A DNA stretch of 36,191 nt from a virus, in IMG/VR virus record IMGVR_UViG_3300044511_000068, positions 1 to 36,191 of that record; one strand, written 5' to 3'. Under the pieces are notes generated by a model. It saw nothing but the letters and a program-made list of their open reading frames with translations, had not been told where the DNA came from and did no database searches. Position 1 is the first letter of the stretch. Each line of letters opens with the position of its first letter. This document shows positions 24,860-33,014 of this stretch, piece by piece. Both the position numbers and the translations under genes were made by a program.

Positions 24860-25393
24860 TCACTTCCCTTTAGACTTATTCAAGAAGTAGAGGGCTTCTT
24901 CCAGCTTTTGTAGCCTATTTTGTACTTCTTGATTACTAAGAGCTACTTCCTCATAACGGGTAGTTAAGTTCTGTATATAGCTATAACCTAGGAACTGTAC
25001 TAAGCTTAACAAAGCTGCTCCTACTATAACACCTCCGGTAACCCTGTTCAACCACTTTTTAACTTCTTCGTCTATAGCCTCTAATCTAGCCCTAAGGCTG
25101 TCTATTTTTTTGTAGATGTTAGAGTCTGCCACACTCGAAGCTTCTGCATGTTTTTCTATTTTTTTATCTAAACTTTCACGTAGGTGTTCTGGGCCCGATC
25201 TAACCTCCATCCTAAGCTCATTTAAGTCTCTTTCAAAAGCAGTTTCGCGTTCTTGCAGTACGGCTACAATTTTCACTAACTGAACAAGCTCGTCTAGTTT
25301 TTGTTCTACTCTTTCGGCATATGAATTAAATCTATCCTCTAAATGGGCTAGCTTTGAGGAGAGTACAGCTGTGTTTACGTCTTTCTCTTCCAT
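24860..25393 (-). CDS. Coiled-coil protein with one membrane segment
   Basis: A 177-residue protein of unknown role. Residues 5-112 form a long charged coiled coil (LEDRFNSYAERVEQKLDELV, RSGPEHLRESLDKKIEKHAE, YKKIDSLRARLEAIDEEVKK). Residues about 114-140 (VTGGVIVGAALLSLVQFLGY) form one good membrane helix preceded by KKWLNR, and a second short coiled coil follows. The order coiled coil, KWL(N)R, membrane helix recalls XhlA-type holin-associated proteins, though those are about 80-90 residues. It sits between the capsid and connector genes. A lysis helper, a membrane anchor for head assembly or a superinfection protein are all possible; nothing here decides. AGGAG is four bases before ATG. Confidence 0.75.
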   Translation of the reverse strand: MEEKDVNTAVLSSKLAHLEDRFNSYAERVEQKLDELVQLVKIVAVLQERETAFERDLNELRMEVRSGPEHLRESLDKKIEKHAEASSVADSNIYKKIDSLRARLEAIDEEVKKWLNRVTGGVIVGAALLSLVQFLGYSYIQNLTTRYEEVALSNQEVQNRLQKLEEALYFLNKSKGK

Positions 25394-25412
25394 AATTCTC
25401 CTTCATATAGAT

Positions 25413-25440
25413 AAATGGGGGCATTAAGCCCCCATTTTTT
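25413..25440. terminator. Hairpin after the capsid gene, U-run on the plus strand
   Basis: AAATGGGGGC, a five-base loop and GCCCCCATTT make a ten-bp GC-rich stem in the 60-bp gap after the capsid stop. On the plus strand it is followed by TTTTTT, a classic terminator for antisense transcription. On the minus strand only a broken U-run follows, so the capsid mRNA would be only partly terminated. Confidence 0.75.
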
Positions 25441-25453
25441 AACTAGTAAACAG

Positions 25454-27304
25454 TTAAGCAATCCACTTAAAGGTAGCTACACCATTACCGTCAACAGTAG
25501 CGATTTGCTGGAAGCCAACACGCTGAGAAGCGACTAGGATACGCTTTTGAGCTTCTACAGAGTAGTCGGACTCAACGCGTAAGCCTTTGTAAGCGCCAAT
25601 TAAGAAGTTATTCTGGTTAACTAAAACAGCACCTACTTTAGTAGCTGCCTTAGCTTCGAACTCGCCTGAAAGAATAACAGGGATACCAGCCACAGCACCA
25701 ACTTGACCAGTTATTAGAGTGGCATTAGTACCTACCTTATCCATGGTCTGGAAAGCAGTGTCGTCTAATAAATCGTAGTAGACTTCATTAGATACAACGA
25801 AAACTAGCTCTTGAGGATTTAGACCAAGAGTGCCTAATTTACGACGCATAGCTATTAAATTAGCGATAGTAGCTGAGTTAGCTACGGCAACACTTAAAGT
25901 CTCAGCAGCAGCGGCACAAGTAGCGATACCTTTAATAGGATCGGCACCAGCACCAGCACCACGTAAAAGAGCCTTATCCCAAGCTTTAGCGTTACGACGA
26001 ACCATAGCGTCACGAACTAAAGGCAGTAAAGGAATGATGCTATCATCTTCTTCTTCAGAGCCTAAGTACTCCTTAGTTGCTAACTTATAAGCGGTTAAGT
26101 TAACTTCTTTGAGTGCGTGATCTTGAGCAGTACCTGAAGAAGTGTCAGCTTTGTAAGCAGCTTCTAGAACCCAATTAGCGTAGCCAGCTTCAGGGTTAAC
26201 AGGAATACGCATCACCGGATTGTTCATAGTAACGGAACGAGCAAACACAGGAGCAACAACTAAAGCTCTGCGAATCTCATCCTGCATATTAGTAGAAACT
26301 TCTAGTTCCCAAGTAGCACTAGGGATATGGGCACCAAACTTAGTAACAAGATTTTGGAACGCTTTAGTCTCCTCGATCTTCTTACCTGTAGCTTTAGCTA
26401 ATAATACTGCGGTTTCTTTTTCCTTGTAAGAAATGCTATCTACAGCCTTCTTATCCTCAAAAGTCATCTTTGACTTTTGGAGGGCTTCGAGCTCAGCTTG
26501 CTTCTCTTTAACTTCAGCGCGTAAATCTTCAACGGCTTTAAGAGTAGAGGTTTCAGCAGCGTCTAAACGCTTTTGAAGGTCTTCAACTAGTCTCTCTGCA
26601 CCAGATTTCTCAACAGAGATAGTTTTAACTGCAGTTTCAGCAGCATCAGTGGCGGCTTTACTAACTGCAGCGTTAATTAGTTCTTGTAGGTCCTTAAGTT
26701 CCATATTTAATTCCTTTTCCTTGCTAGTATCTTCTAAATCAGATAGCTGCTCAACTTCTTCCCTAGTATCAGTACTAGCTTCATTTTTGACAAACGATTT
26801 CTTAAACTCTAAATAATCAGTTTCCGAATCGAATTCTTTGGCTAATGAAAATAAAGAGTCTTGATTAGCCGGAACAGAAACCACACTAACCTCTAGTAAC
26901 TCTAGTTTTTTTATTACAAAGATGTCGGTAGTAGTGTCATACTCCGCATCCTTAACAACAAAGCCCACTGAAAAAGCTTTGATAATTCCTTCGCTAATTA
27001 AACTAGCTACCTCACCAACAGCTTTACTAATTTTTGCTGTTAGTTTCAGTCCGTAAGTATCAACCTCAACACTAGTTGCAACACCTACTGGCCTGCTGTG
27101 GTCGTGAAAAGCTAAGATTATAGGATTTCTCTTATAATTTTTTAAAGCTTCTGCATCCCAAGCAGCTAGAGGGATTATGTCATTCATTCTGTCTTGTGAC
27201 GCTACATTTGCGTAACCAGAAATAGTAACACTAGTATCCTCGGAAGTATCTAAAGCCTTTTCTTCTATATTAAATTGCGTATATAAGTTAAATTTTTTAT
27301 GCAT
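25454..27304 (-). CDS. Prohead protease fused to major capsid protein (HK97-type)
   Basis: A 616-residue fusion. Residues 20-150 are an S78 prohead protease: TISGYANV at the start, catalytic His in FHDHSRPVG (His67/69), Ser112 in IKAFSVGF, and the acidic partner in LLEVSVVSVPAN. Residues about 201-285 are a coiled-coil delta (scaffold) region (KDLQELINAAVSKAATDAAE ... EKQAELEALQKSK). The rest is an HK97-fold capsid: PVFARSVTMNNPVMRIPVN, the domain around RDAMVRRNAKAWDKALLRG, GLNPQELVFVVSNEVYYDLL and YKGLRVESDYSV near the end. The protease normally cuts off the delta region after assembly. A second ATG in frame at 26704 has its own AAGGA and should give separate capsid subunits. The start overlaps the portal stop by 8 bp. 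Confidence 0.94.
   Translation of the reverse strand: MHKKFNLYTQFNIEEKALDTSEDTSVTISGYANVASQDRMNDIIPLAAWDAEALKNYKRNPIILAFHDHSRPVGVATSVEVDTYGLKLTAKISKAVGEVASLISEGIIKAFSVGFVVKDAEYDTTTDIFVIKKLELLEVSVVSVPANQDSLFSLAKEFDSETDYLEFKKSFVKNEASTDTREEVEQLSDLEDTSKEKELNMELKDLQELINAAVSKAATDAAETAVKTISVEKSGAERLVEDLQKRLDAAETSTLKAVEDLRAEVKEKQAELEALQKSKMTFEDKKAVDSISYKEKETAVLLAKATGKKIEETKAFQNLVTKFGAHIPSATWELEVSTNMQDEIRRALVVAPVFARSVTMNNPVMRIPVNPEAGYANWVLEAAYKADTSSGTAQDHALKEVNLTAYKLATKEYLGSEEEDDSIIPLLPLVRDAMVRRNAKAWDKALLRGAGAGADPIKGIATCAAAAETLSVAVANSATIANLIAMRRKLGTLGLNPQELVFVVSNEVYYDLLDDTAFQTMDKVGTNATLITGQVGAVAGIPVILSGEFEAKAATKVGAVLVNQNNFLIGAYKGLRVESDYSVEAQKRILVASQRVGFQQIATVDGNGVATFKWIA
26702..26716 (-). promoter_or_regulatory. 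Internal ribosome site and ATG for capsid-only product
   Basis: Within the fusion gene AAGGA at 26716-26712, a seven-base spacer and ATG at 26704-26702 start a frame beginning MELKDLQELI, at the first residue of the scaffold-like region (Met201 of the fusion). The product would be 416 residues, a usual size for an HK97-type capsid precursor (HK97 gp5 is 385). Confidence 0.75.
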
Positions 27305-28472
27305 TGTTCTCTGGTCTACCTCCCTGAGATGGATCTACTGCGCTGCCTGCAATATTAGCTGGTACGCGTATTTCGTCTAGTCCTTCTAGTTTTTCGTATC
27401 TTAGCTCTAAACGGGCCTCGTTAGGAGTAAGTACGCCTCCATTTACTAGACTAGTGTGATAGGTTGCAATATCCCGCAAATCCGGCTGTAGGGCTGAGAC
27501 TTTACTCGCCTCAGGCTCCAAATTATACCCGAAGTAGCGTTCAAATGCTGTAGACAAGCTTCTAACGGTTGGAAGGACGGTTTCGAGATAGAATAATCTT
27601 AAATTGGGGGTGATATTAGCATTATTTCCACCATTCACCAAAATGTCTGGTACTCCTAATGCTAATAGAATAGCTTTGTCCTTATTAGTGATTGAAGTTT
27701 CAAAGTCCAATTCTTTAAAGTTTATATCTGCTATTCTATCTATCTCTAGTCCACCATCTAGAATGGCAGGGCGCCTGCCTCCCTTAGTTGGTGAATATTC
27801 TTGTTGCCACGACGCTATTAGTCGTTGCTTAACTTTATCGCCTAAAACATTAGGTGTTTTCAATACTAAACCAGGTACCGCCCCGTTATCAAAGAACTTA
27901 TCTTGAAACTTTACCATCTTAGCTCTAGACACTAATGTAGCATTAGTAGCTTTGAGGCGTGGCATACCACGGTAAATAGAGTCAGAGGAGTTATCTCTTA
28001 TATGTATGATCTCATCTGGCTTGAATTTTGTCGAACCATTGTAAATGTACTCTTTTACAAAAGTTTTAGGGTCAGGTACTATTTCCACGCTACTAGCAGG
28101 CAGGTTATACAGATAGGCTCCATCCCAGTAGATAAAAGCATTACCTTCTAGAATTACATCCATATAAACATTACGCTTAAAACTTAAGATATCTTGATAA
28201 GGGTTGGCTTGATAATTTAGTAGATTATCAACTTTAGTTTTGCGTATGCCACTAACAACCGGAGTTAAACCGTTTAATTTTTCAGCTACTGATATGTTAA
28301 AAGAGCTAGCACCATTTACGATTAGGTCTACGCCCCGTCTTATAGATTCTACTTCACTATAAGCCTTGGTGTAGTTTGTATAACCGATATCAGTACTCTT
28401 GCTTCCTTCATCTAATTCAATCAGGGGCTGGGCGGGGTTGAGTTTGTTGACTATCCAGGCTTTGAGGCCCAT
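27297..28472 (-). CDS. Portal protein (HK97 family)
   Basis: A 391-residue portal. Landmarks are SEVESIRRGVDLIVNGASS near residue 40, LLNYQANPYQDILSFKRNVY with MDVILEGNAFIYWDGAYLYN (residues about 85-125), VKEYIYNGSTKFKPDEIIHI, GMPRLKATNATLVSRAKMVK, FFDNGAVPGLVLKTP, and ALGVPDILVNGG with the RLFYLETVLPTVRSL helix. This is the standard order in HK97-type portals, and length matches the family (about 380-430). It forms the dodecameric DNA channel at one capsid vertex. The ATG has GGGAG seven bases upstream and lies inside the 3' end of the HNH gene (56 bp overlap). Confidence 0.95.
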   Translation of the reverse strand: MGLKAWIVNKLNPAQPLIELDEGSKSTDIGYTNYTKAYSEVESIRRGVDLIVNGASSFNISVAEKLNGLTPVVSGIRKTKVDNLLNYQANPYQDILSFKRNVYMDVILEGNAFIYWDGAYLYNLPASSVEIVPDPKTFVKEYIYNGSTKFKPDEIIHIRDNSSDSIYRGMPRLKATNATLVSRAKMVKFQDKFFDNGAVPGLVLKTPNVLGDKVKQRLIASWQQEYSPTKGGRRPAILDGGLEIDRIADINFKELDFETSITNKDKAILLALGVPDILVNGGNNANITPNLRLFYLETVLPTVRSLSTAFERYFGYNLEPEASKVSALQPDLRDIATYHTSLVNGGVLTPNEARLELRYEKLEGLDEIRVPANIAGSAVDPSQGGRPENNA

Positions 28473-28845
28473 TAGCTTTCTCCCTGTATTTTTGTTTTTG
28501 TAGTTCTACCCACCGCCGCTGTTTAGGGGCTGTAGATAGGTTGGGGTGTTTTCCGTACAACTTATGCAGTTGTTCGTGATGCTTATGACATAAGTTAGCA
28601 CATTCGTGGAACATCTCTTGTTCATGTTCGAGGATAAATTGCTCGCGTACACTAAGCACGTCTTCTTCGCAGGTGAGTTCGATGCTGTTTTCTCTTACCC
28701 ACTTATTAAATAGTTCAGTTACAGAATTGTAGTGGTGAAAGTCTACGCCCTCTTCGGAAAAGCAGATTTCACATACCCCTGTTTTTTTATAAGACCTCTT
28801 AGCCTTATCTCGAACGTATTTTATTGCATCTCTTTTTAGATCCAT
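28417..28845 (-). CDS. HNH endonuclease
   Basis: A 142-residue protein. Two zinc knuckles, Cys25-x-x-Cys28 (GVCEICFSE) and Cys82/Cys86 (HECANLCHKHHEQLH), flank the HNH core His37-His38 (VDFHHYNSVTELFNKW) with His89, His90 and His94. It stands between large terminase and portal, where many phages with HK97-type packaging carry an HNH protein that assists terminase cutting (as HK97 gp74 does). It could instead be a free-standing homing nuclease, but the single-copy position and tight overlap with portal favour a packaging role. The last 20 residues (QQTQPRPAPD) are proline-rich and coded in the overlap with portal. It has its own promoter and an almost absent leader. Confidence 0.88.
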   Translation of the reverse strand: MDLKRDAIKYVRDKAKRSYKKTGVCEICFSEEGVDFHHYNSVTELFNKWVRENSIELTCEEDVLSVREQFILEHEQEMFHECANLCHKHHEQLHKLYGKHPNLSTAPKQRRWVELQKQKYREKANGPQSLDSQQTQPRPAPD

Positions 28846-28862
28846 TCTTTATTGTTACCTGT

Positions 28863-28891
28863 ATTATACCTTAGAGAGAAAAAAATTTCAA
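28863..28891 (-). promoter_or_regulatory. Sigma70-like promoter before the HNH gene
   Basis: On the minus strand TTGAAA, a 17-base spacer and TATAAT in the 54-bp gap after the large terminase. The -10 box is only 17 bases from the ATG at 28845, so the leader would be about 10 bases with no full ribosome site. It should feed HNH, portal and the capsid operon. Confidence 0.78.
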
Positions 28892-28899
28892 GTCGATTT

Positions 28900-30201
28900 T
28901 TATACAGTACCTACAGATGTGTTATAGCTATATAAGGCATAACGTAAGGCATCTGCCATGTGGCTGTATTGATCATGTTTAGGTCTCTCTTGCTTCAAAG
29001 CACTATTAGCGTCCCATCTGTACTGATCTAAACACGCTAAAACATGCCTGCATTTTACATCCACAATCAGCCTGTCATTTTCAATAATATTCTGAACATG
29101 TGCAATTCCGTCCAGAATGGACTTATTTGCACCAATTGTGGAGAGATCGTAATTTACCGCCCAATCATACCTAGTCTGTGCAGCGGCACTGTCAACAAAT
29201 ATAAACTGTATATTATATTTAGCCTCTAAAGCTTTTATTTTTTCTGCGTGTGACTTTGTAGTACGCTCATTTTCGTAGTACTCAGCTAATACATAGTACG
29301 TTTCATCATCATAAGAATAAGCTATCACACATCCAGCAGTATAATCTTTAAAGCCAATATCTAGGCCCATAATTACTTCGGAACGCAGTATGTCCATTTC
29401 GCTAAGGTTTTCAATGCATTCAGAGTTAAATTTATATATCTGCCCTAAGTAGCTGTTAAAGCTAGCCTCGTACTCTTGTTCAAACTCAGCTTTACTAATA
29501 CTTTTTCGAGCTTCATTAATATCCTCTTCACTAACTCTAGGGTTCTCTCGCCAGTCACAGTGCAACGAAATCCATTGAGGAAACTCAGGACTAGACCCTC
29601 TATCGAAGTAAGAAGAAAACCAATTATTCTTGCCTCTAGGAGTACTAATAAATATACACTTGGAGGTTGCCCTATCTAGGGTGGGCCGTAAAGCAACGCT
29701 AAAGGCATGCTCGCCTTCTGAAGTTAGAGCAGCCTCATCAAATATAATAAGGTCATAGCTCCTACCAACGCAGCTATCTACTTGGCTAATACTACCTATA
29801 CGAATTGTTGAGCCATTGGCTAGCTCTATAATGCGGTCTTTAGCGTTATCTCTCTCAACTTCAACATCAAACTTACGAAGCAGCTCGCGCTGCTTTTCAA
29901 AAGAAATTTGAGAAAGAGAGTAATTAGGGCTCATGATTAGCACATGGCAACCAGGCACTAAAGAAACTAGCTGGCCAATAATATTGGCAGCTTCGGTTTT
30001 CCCTACACGACGACTATACGCAGCTACTACAAATCTATAACGAGGGTCGTTAATTGCATTGGTCATTGCAATTTGAGGGCCGTTAGGGGTCATTCCTATT
30101 AATTCCCAGTACTTATCTACTGGTAGCTTTATAAAGCGAGAGTCTTTTTGATACTCTGTAAAACTATCGGTACTAACCTCACTTCTGCTTACTTGTAACA
30201 C
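28900..30201 (-). CDS. terL: Terminase large subunit
   Basis: A 433-residue packaging motor. The ATPase half has a Walker A of the terminase type (SRRVGKTE, residues 63-70), Walker B (LIIFDEA, 151-157) and a coupling motif (FISTPRG, 184-190). The nuclease half has the RNase H-like acidic residues Asp281 (GLDIGFKDYTA), Asp337 (FIFVDSAAA) and Asp417 (HMADALRYAL). The start is a GTG four bases after AGGAGG, which overlaps the small-subunit stop. It drives DNA into the prohead through the portal and makes the packaging cuts. All expected motifs are present; the overhang type cannot be told from this alone. Confidence 0.96.
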   Translation of the reverse strand: MLQVSRSEVSTDSFTEYQKDSRFIKLPVDKYWELIGMTPNGPQIAMTNAINDPRYRFVVAAYSRRVGKTEAANIIGQLVSLVPGCHVLIMSPNYSLSQISFEKQRELLRKFDVEVERDNAKDRIIELANGSTIRIGSISQVDSCVGRSYDLIIFDEAALTSEGEHAFSVALRPTLDRATSKCIFISTPRGKNNWFSSYFDRGSSPEFPQWISLHCDWRENPRVSEEDINEARKSISKAEFEQEYEASFNSYLGQIYKFNSECIENLSEMDILRSEVIMGLDIGFKDYTAGCVIAYSYDDETYYVLAEYYENERTTKSHAEKIKALEAKYNIQFIFVDSAAAQTRYDWAVNYDLSTIGANKSILDGIAHVQNIIENDRLIVDVKCRHVLACLDQYRWDANSALKQERPKHDQYSHMADALRYALYSYNTSVGTV

Positions 30202-30648
30202 TTAACCTCCTAGTAACTTTTCTAATAAGTTGCCGTAGTTCTGGGCACCAAAAGGTGATTCATTAATTTGTATATTAGTTTGCTGTTTTGGTGCTTCTAT
30301 CTTATTGTGCTCAGCTTGAGCTTTCAGCTCATCCATGCGCATTTTATGAGCTAAAGCTAAAAGGTCTGCGATATCTTTTGTAGAACCTACCTCAGCTTCT
30401 GCAATCTCTTCTAGTTTCTTATCTATTATTTTATCTAGAGCATCTGCAATGCGGTTTCTGTTGCGATATCCAGCTTCTAAGTACATATGGTCTATATACT
30501 TTTTAACCTCTCTGGTCGCTAAAGTTTGGGTTACCTGAATTGCGGAGGTCTCTAGTTCTAAAGCTATCTGGTCGACGGTGCGACCTTGTAAATAAAGTTG
30601 AGCAACTTCTATATGCTCAGGATTGATTGGTATTATATCGTTAGGCAT
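30202..30648 (-). CDS. terS: Terminase small subunit
   Basis: A 148-residue protein directly before the large subunit and ending at its ribosome site. The N-terminus has a helix-turn-helix (HIEVAQLYLQGRTVDQIALE, then AIQVTQTLATREVKKYIDHM). The centre is a long helix suited to oligomerisation (RIADALDKIIDKKLEEIAEA, KDIADLLALAHKMRMDELKA). The C-terminal segment (INESPFGAQNYGNLLEKLLG) probably contacts the large subunit. Size, order and neighbours match small terminases, which form a ring that recognises the packaging start. It overlaps the upstream gene by 8 bp. Confidence 0.88.
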   Translation of the reverse strand: MPNDIIPINPEHIEVAQLYLQGRTVDQIALELETSAIQVTQTLATREVKKYIDHMYLEAGYRNRNRIADALDKIIDKKLEEIAEAEVGSTKDIADLLALAHKMRMDELKAQAEHNKIEAPKQQTNIQINESPFGAQNYGNLLEKLLGG

Positions 30649-31270
30649 GATTTCGGAACTCGATTATAGTATCCCCATTACTCTTTTTAGACCAAAACAC
30701 TATCTCAACGTCGTTAGAAAGGCTTCCACGAGTTTCTGGTTCAGACTTACTATACCGGGTAATCGGGGCACCTGTTTCCAGCTCATATTTCACCCAGTCA
30801 CCATTTTCTTGAGTTTTGTAAGTTTCTAGCCGTGAGCCAGTATTTATATCTAAAGAGTATCCTCCAAAATCTGTAATTTCATACCATTCTAGAACAGTTT
30901 CATTACACTTAACAATATATTTGGAATCAGCTTGATACAACCTGTATATAATAATATCTTTTAGTAAACTATACCCTTGTATACCTGTATAAAATACGGT
31001 TTCAATATTTTTACCCGCTAGGAAGGATTTGATCTCACCTACTTCTTGTTTTACTAAAGGAGGTAACTCTAGTTCTTTTACTATATAAGGAACTCTATCC
31101 GTAATTTCAATATCTAATCGTTCCAGTGTTTGGGTGGACTTATCATAAACAGGCTCTTCATCTATTACTAGTCTTAGTCCTTCTTTTGTAGGAACCCAAT
31201 CTGCTTCAACAGTACAGACACGTTGGGCGTAAAGACGATTATTCTCGTCTACTTCTGAGTAGTATCGCAT
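30641..31270 (-). CDS. Unknown protein, 209 aa
   Basis: Not assigned to a family. The protein starts MRYYSEVDENNRLYAQRVCT after GAGG, and overlaps its upstream neighbour by 22 bp. It is mostly beta and turn, with one helical patch (LVKQEVGEIKSFLAGKN, residues about 90-107) and an aromatic-rich second half (ITDFGGYSLDINTGSRLETY, VKYELETGAPITRY, VEIVFWSKKS). There is no membrane segment or signal peptide. The opening resembles small proteins coded near phage fibre genes that describe 'current/expected value' type repeats, but I cannot confirm this. The setting between Kelch-like protein and terminase suggests a virion or assembly role. Confidence 0.75.
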   Translation of the reverse strand: MRYYSEVDENNRLYAQRVCTVEADWVPTKEGLRLVIDEEPVYDKSTQTLERLDIEITDRVPYIVKELELPPLVKQEVGEIKSFLAGKNIETVFYTGIQGYSLLKDIIIYRLYQADSKYIVKCNETVLEWYEITDFGGYSLDINTGSRLETYKTQENGDWVKYELETGAPITRYSKSEPETRGSLSNDVEIVFWSKKSNGDTIIEFRNHA

Positions 31271-31887
31271 AACAATTTTTCCTCTTTAGAAACTATACGC
31301 ATATTCATATTTTGATCAAACGCACAGCCCAAGCGCTGTGCTTCTGGTGGAATAAATCCGATCTCTTTTAATGCATTGAAAGTAATAGGATTAGACATTG
31401 CATTGCCTAGTTTAGCGGGAGACGGACGACCATTAGCTATAATTTCAGCTTGTATCTCTTTAGCAATTGTCATAGTGAACTCATATGCAGCATTTGCTTC
31501 TAGCATATCATTATCTGTATAAGGCGTTCCATCAGGGTGTGTTAACCTTGTTGGTTCAGCAATCTCATAAAGCTCCGCTAATAAGCGTTCTAATACAGCA
31601 ATCTCTTTGCGATTTAGTTCAAAAGCTTCTTTCTGATCTTCTAAGAAAGATTCTGCCTCTAATAACTCTGCTTGAATGGTTAAAATAACATGAGGCAAAG
31701 CATTATTAGTTTTGACAGATAGAAGTTCTTGAATTTTTGCTTCATGCTTAAGCTTAGACACTTCTTCTAGTACAGCAGCACGTTTTCTGCCTACTAAGAA
31801 ACCTTTTAATGTTTCAATTTTAGCCCAAGGGGTTTCACCTATTACTTGATATCTATAGTTAAATTCTGTATTTAATTTTGACGCCAT
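31249..31887 (-). CDS. Unknown helical protein, 212 aa
   Basis: A charged, mostly helical protein without assigned family. Residues 1-50 (FNYRYQVIGETPWAKIETLK, GFLVGRKRAAVLEEV) precede two coiled-coil-like helices (LEEVSKLKHEAKIQELLSV and EAFELNRKEIAVLERLLAEL). The segment HPDGTPYTDNDMLEANAAYE and the tail NGRPSPAKLGNAMSNPITFN look well ordered and constrained. I have the impression of a conserved family found with fibre and terminase genes of aquatic phages, but no function can be stated. It starts nine bases after the Kelch-like gene stop and overlaps the next gene by 22 bp, so all three are probably co-transcribed from the promoter at 33015. Confidence 0.75.
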   Translation of the reverse strand: MASKLNTEFNYRYQVIGETPWAKIETLKGFLVGRKRAAVLEEVSKLKHEAKIQELLSVKTNNALPHVILTIQAELLEAESFLEDQKEAFELNRKEIAVLERLLAELYEIAEPTRLTHPDGTPYTDNDMLEANAAYEFTMTIAKEIQAEIIANGRPSPAKLGNAMSNPITFNALKEIGFIPPEAQRLGCAFDQNMNMRIVSKEEKLLCDTTQK

Positions 31888-31896
31888 CTTTATTCC

Positions 31897-32976
31897 TTAA
31901 GTTAATGAAAATCCAGCAGCAGCTAAGCCAGACCTAGCAGTCCCTACTCCAGCAGTATCCGTAGCTACTACTCCAGTGTTAGAGACTAGATTGGTCATAT
32001 TAAATGTCACATTGTAGGCATTCATACATCCAAAACCAAAGATAGCTTTATCTTCTCCGTAACCAGCAGCAGCTAAGTTCTGTCGAGCAGTTCCTACTCC
32101 AGCTGTATCAGTAGCTACTACTCCAGTGTTAGAAACTAGATTGGACATGTTTAGACAACTGCTACTACTAATACCAAAACCAAAGATTGCTTTATCTCCA
32201 CCATAACCAGCAGCAGCTACTCCACTTCGAGCAGTTCCTACTCCAGCAGTATCAGAAGCTACTACTCCAGTGTTAGAGACTAGGTTGGACATGTTATATC
32301 GGCCATCAAAATTAACACCAAAACCAAAGATAGCTTTATCTCCTCCGTAACCAGCAGCAGCTAAGCCACCTCGAGGAGTCCCAACTCCAGCAGTATCAGA
32401 AGCTACTACTCCAGTGTTAGAGACTAGATTGGTCATATTATAGTAGGCATTCGTACTTCCATAACCAAAGATAGCTTTATCTCCGCCATAACTAGCAGCA
32501 GCTAAGCCAAACCTACCGGTTCCAACTCCAGCAGTATCAGAAGCTACTACTCCAGTGTTAGAAACTAGATTGGTTATGTTTGTGCTTTGCATGCTATAAG
32601 AAAAGCCATAACCAAAGATAGCTTTATCTCCTCCGTAACCAGCAGCAGCTAGGCCATTCCTACCAGTTCCAACTCCAGCAGTATCAGAAGCTACTACTCC
32701 AGTGTTAGAAACTAGGTTGGTCATGTTTAGCTCTAACATAGGTCCAAGATAACCAAAACCAAAAATTGCTCTTTGAGTGTTTGTAACAGAGCTAGAACCG
32801 TAGTACTTAGAAAAACTTAAAGCTCCGCTAGCAGGTATAGCTCCATATAAGCCTGCTACGTTTGCTCTAACATATGCGCCTCCTGCATAGTACTCGGATA
32901 AGGAGATGGGGGCGACGCCTCCAAACTCTGTTTGAATATTTGTTAATGATATTGCTCCGCTTGATTGTAGTGCCAT
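31897..32976 (-). CDS. Kelch-like beta-propeller surface or fibre protein
   Basis: A 359-residue protein, first gene of the leftward block. Residues 1-62 form a small domain (SGAISLTNIQTEFGGVAPIS ... LSFSKYYG) found at the start of many aquatic phage structural proteins. Six repeats of 45-50 residues follow, each of the form DKAIFGFG, 6-9 variable residues, NMTNLVSNTGVVASDTAGVG, then TxRxxLAAAGYGG. This is a Kelch-like pattern, and six blades would close a propeller. Framework residues are nearly invariant, while the loop after FGFG differs in every copy (LGPMLEL, SYSMQST, STNAYY, VNFDGRY, SSSSCL, MNAYNVTF). It is probably an exposed particle protein that binds something on the host. A strong ribosome site (GGGGG) precedes the ATG. 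Confidence 0.82.
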   Translation of the reverse strand: MALQSSGAISLTNIQTEFGGVAPISLSEYYAGGAYVRANVAGLYGAIPASGALSFSKYYGSSSVTNTQRAIFGFGYLGPMLELNMTNLVSNTGVVASDTAGVGTGRNGLAAAGYGGDKAIFGYGFSYSMQSTNITNLVSNTGVVASDTAGVGTGRFGLAAASYGGDKAIFGYGSTNAYYNMTNLVSNTGVVASDTAGVGTPRGGLAAAGYGGDKAIFGFGVNFDGRYNMSNLVSNTGVVASDTAGVGTARSGVAAAGYGGDKAIFGFGISSSSCLNMSNLVSNTGVVATDTAGVGTARQNLAAAGYGEDKAIFGFGCMNAYNVTFNMTNLVSNTGVVATDTAGVGTARSGLAAAGFSLT

Positions 32977-33014
32977 TATTCCCCCCAGAAAATCAGTGTA
33001 CTCTATTGTTTTGT

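Noticed and set aside
2731-27906. Many plus-strand open frames of 60-226 codons opposite the late genes
   Set aside because: They are mirror frames of well-supported minus-strand genes, lack ribosome sites and have no family features.
31897-32976. Diversity-generating retroelement target in the Kelch-like gene
   Set aside because: No reverse transcriptase or template repeat is in the window, and loops differ in length, unlike A-directed substitution.
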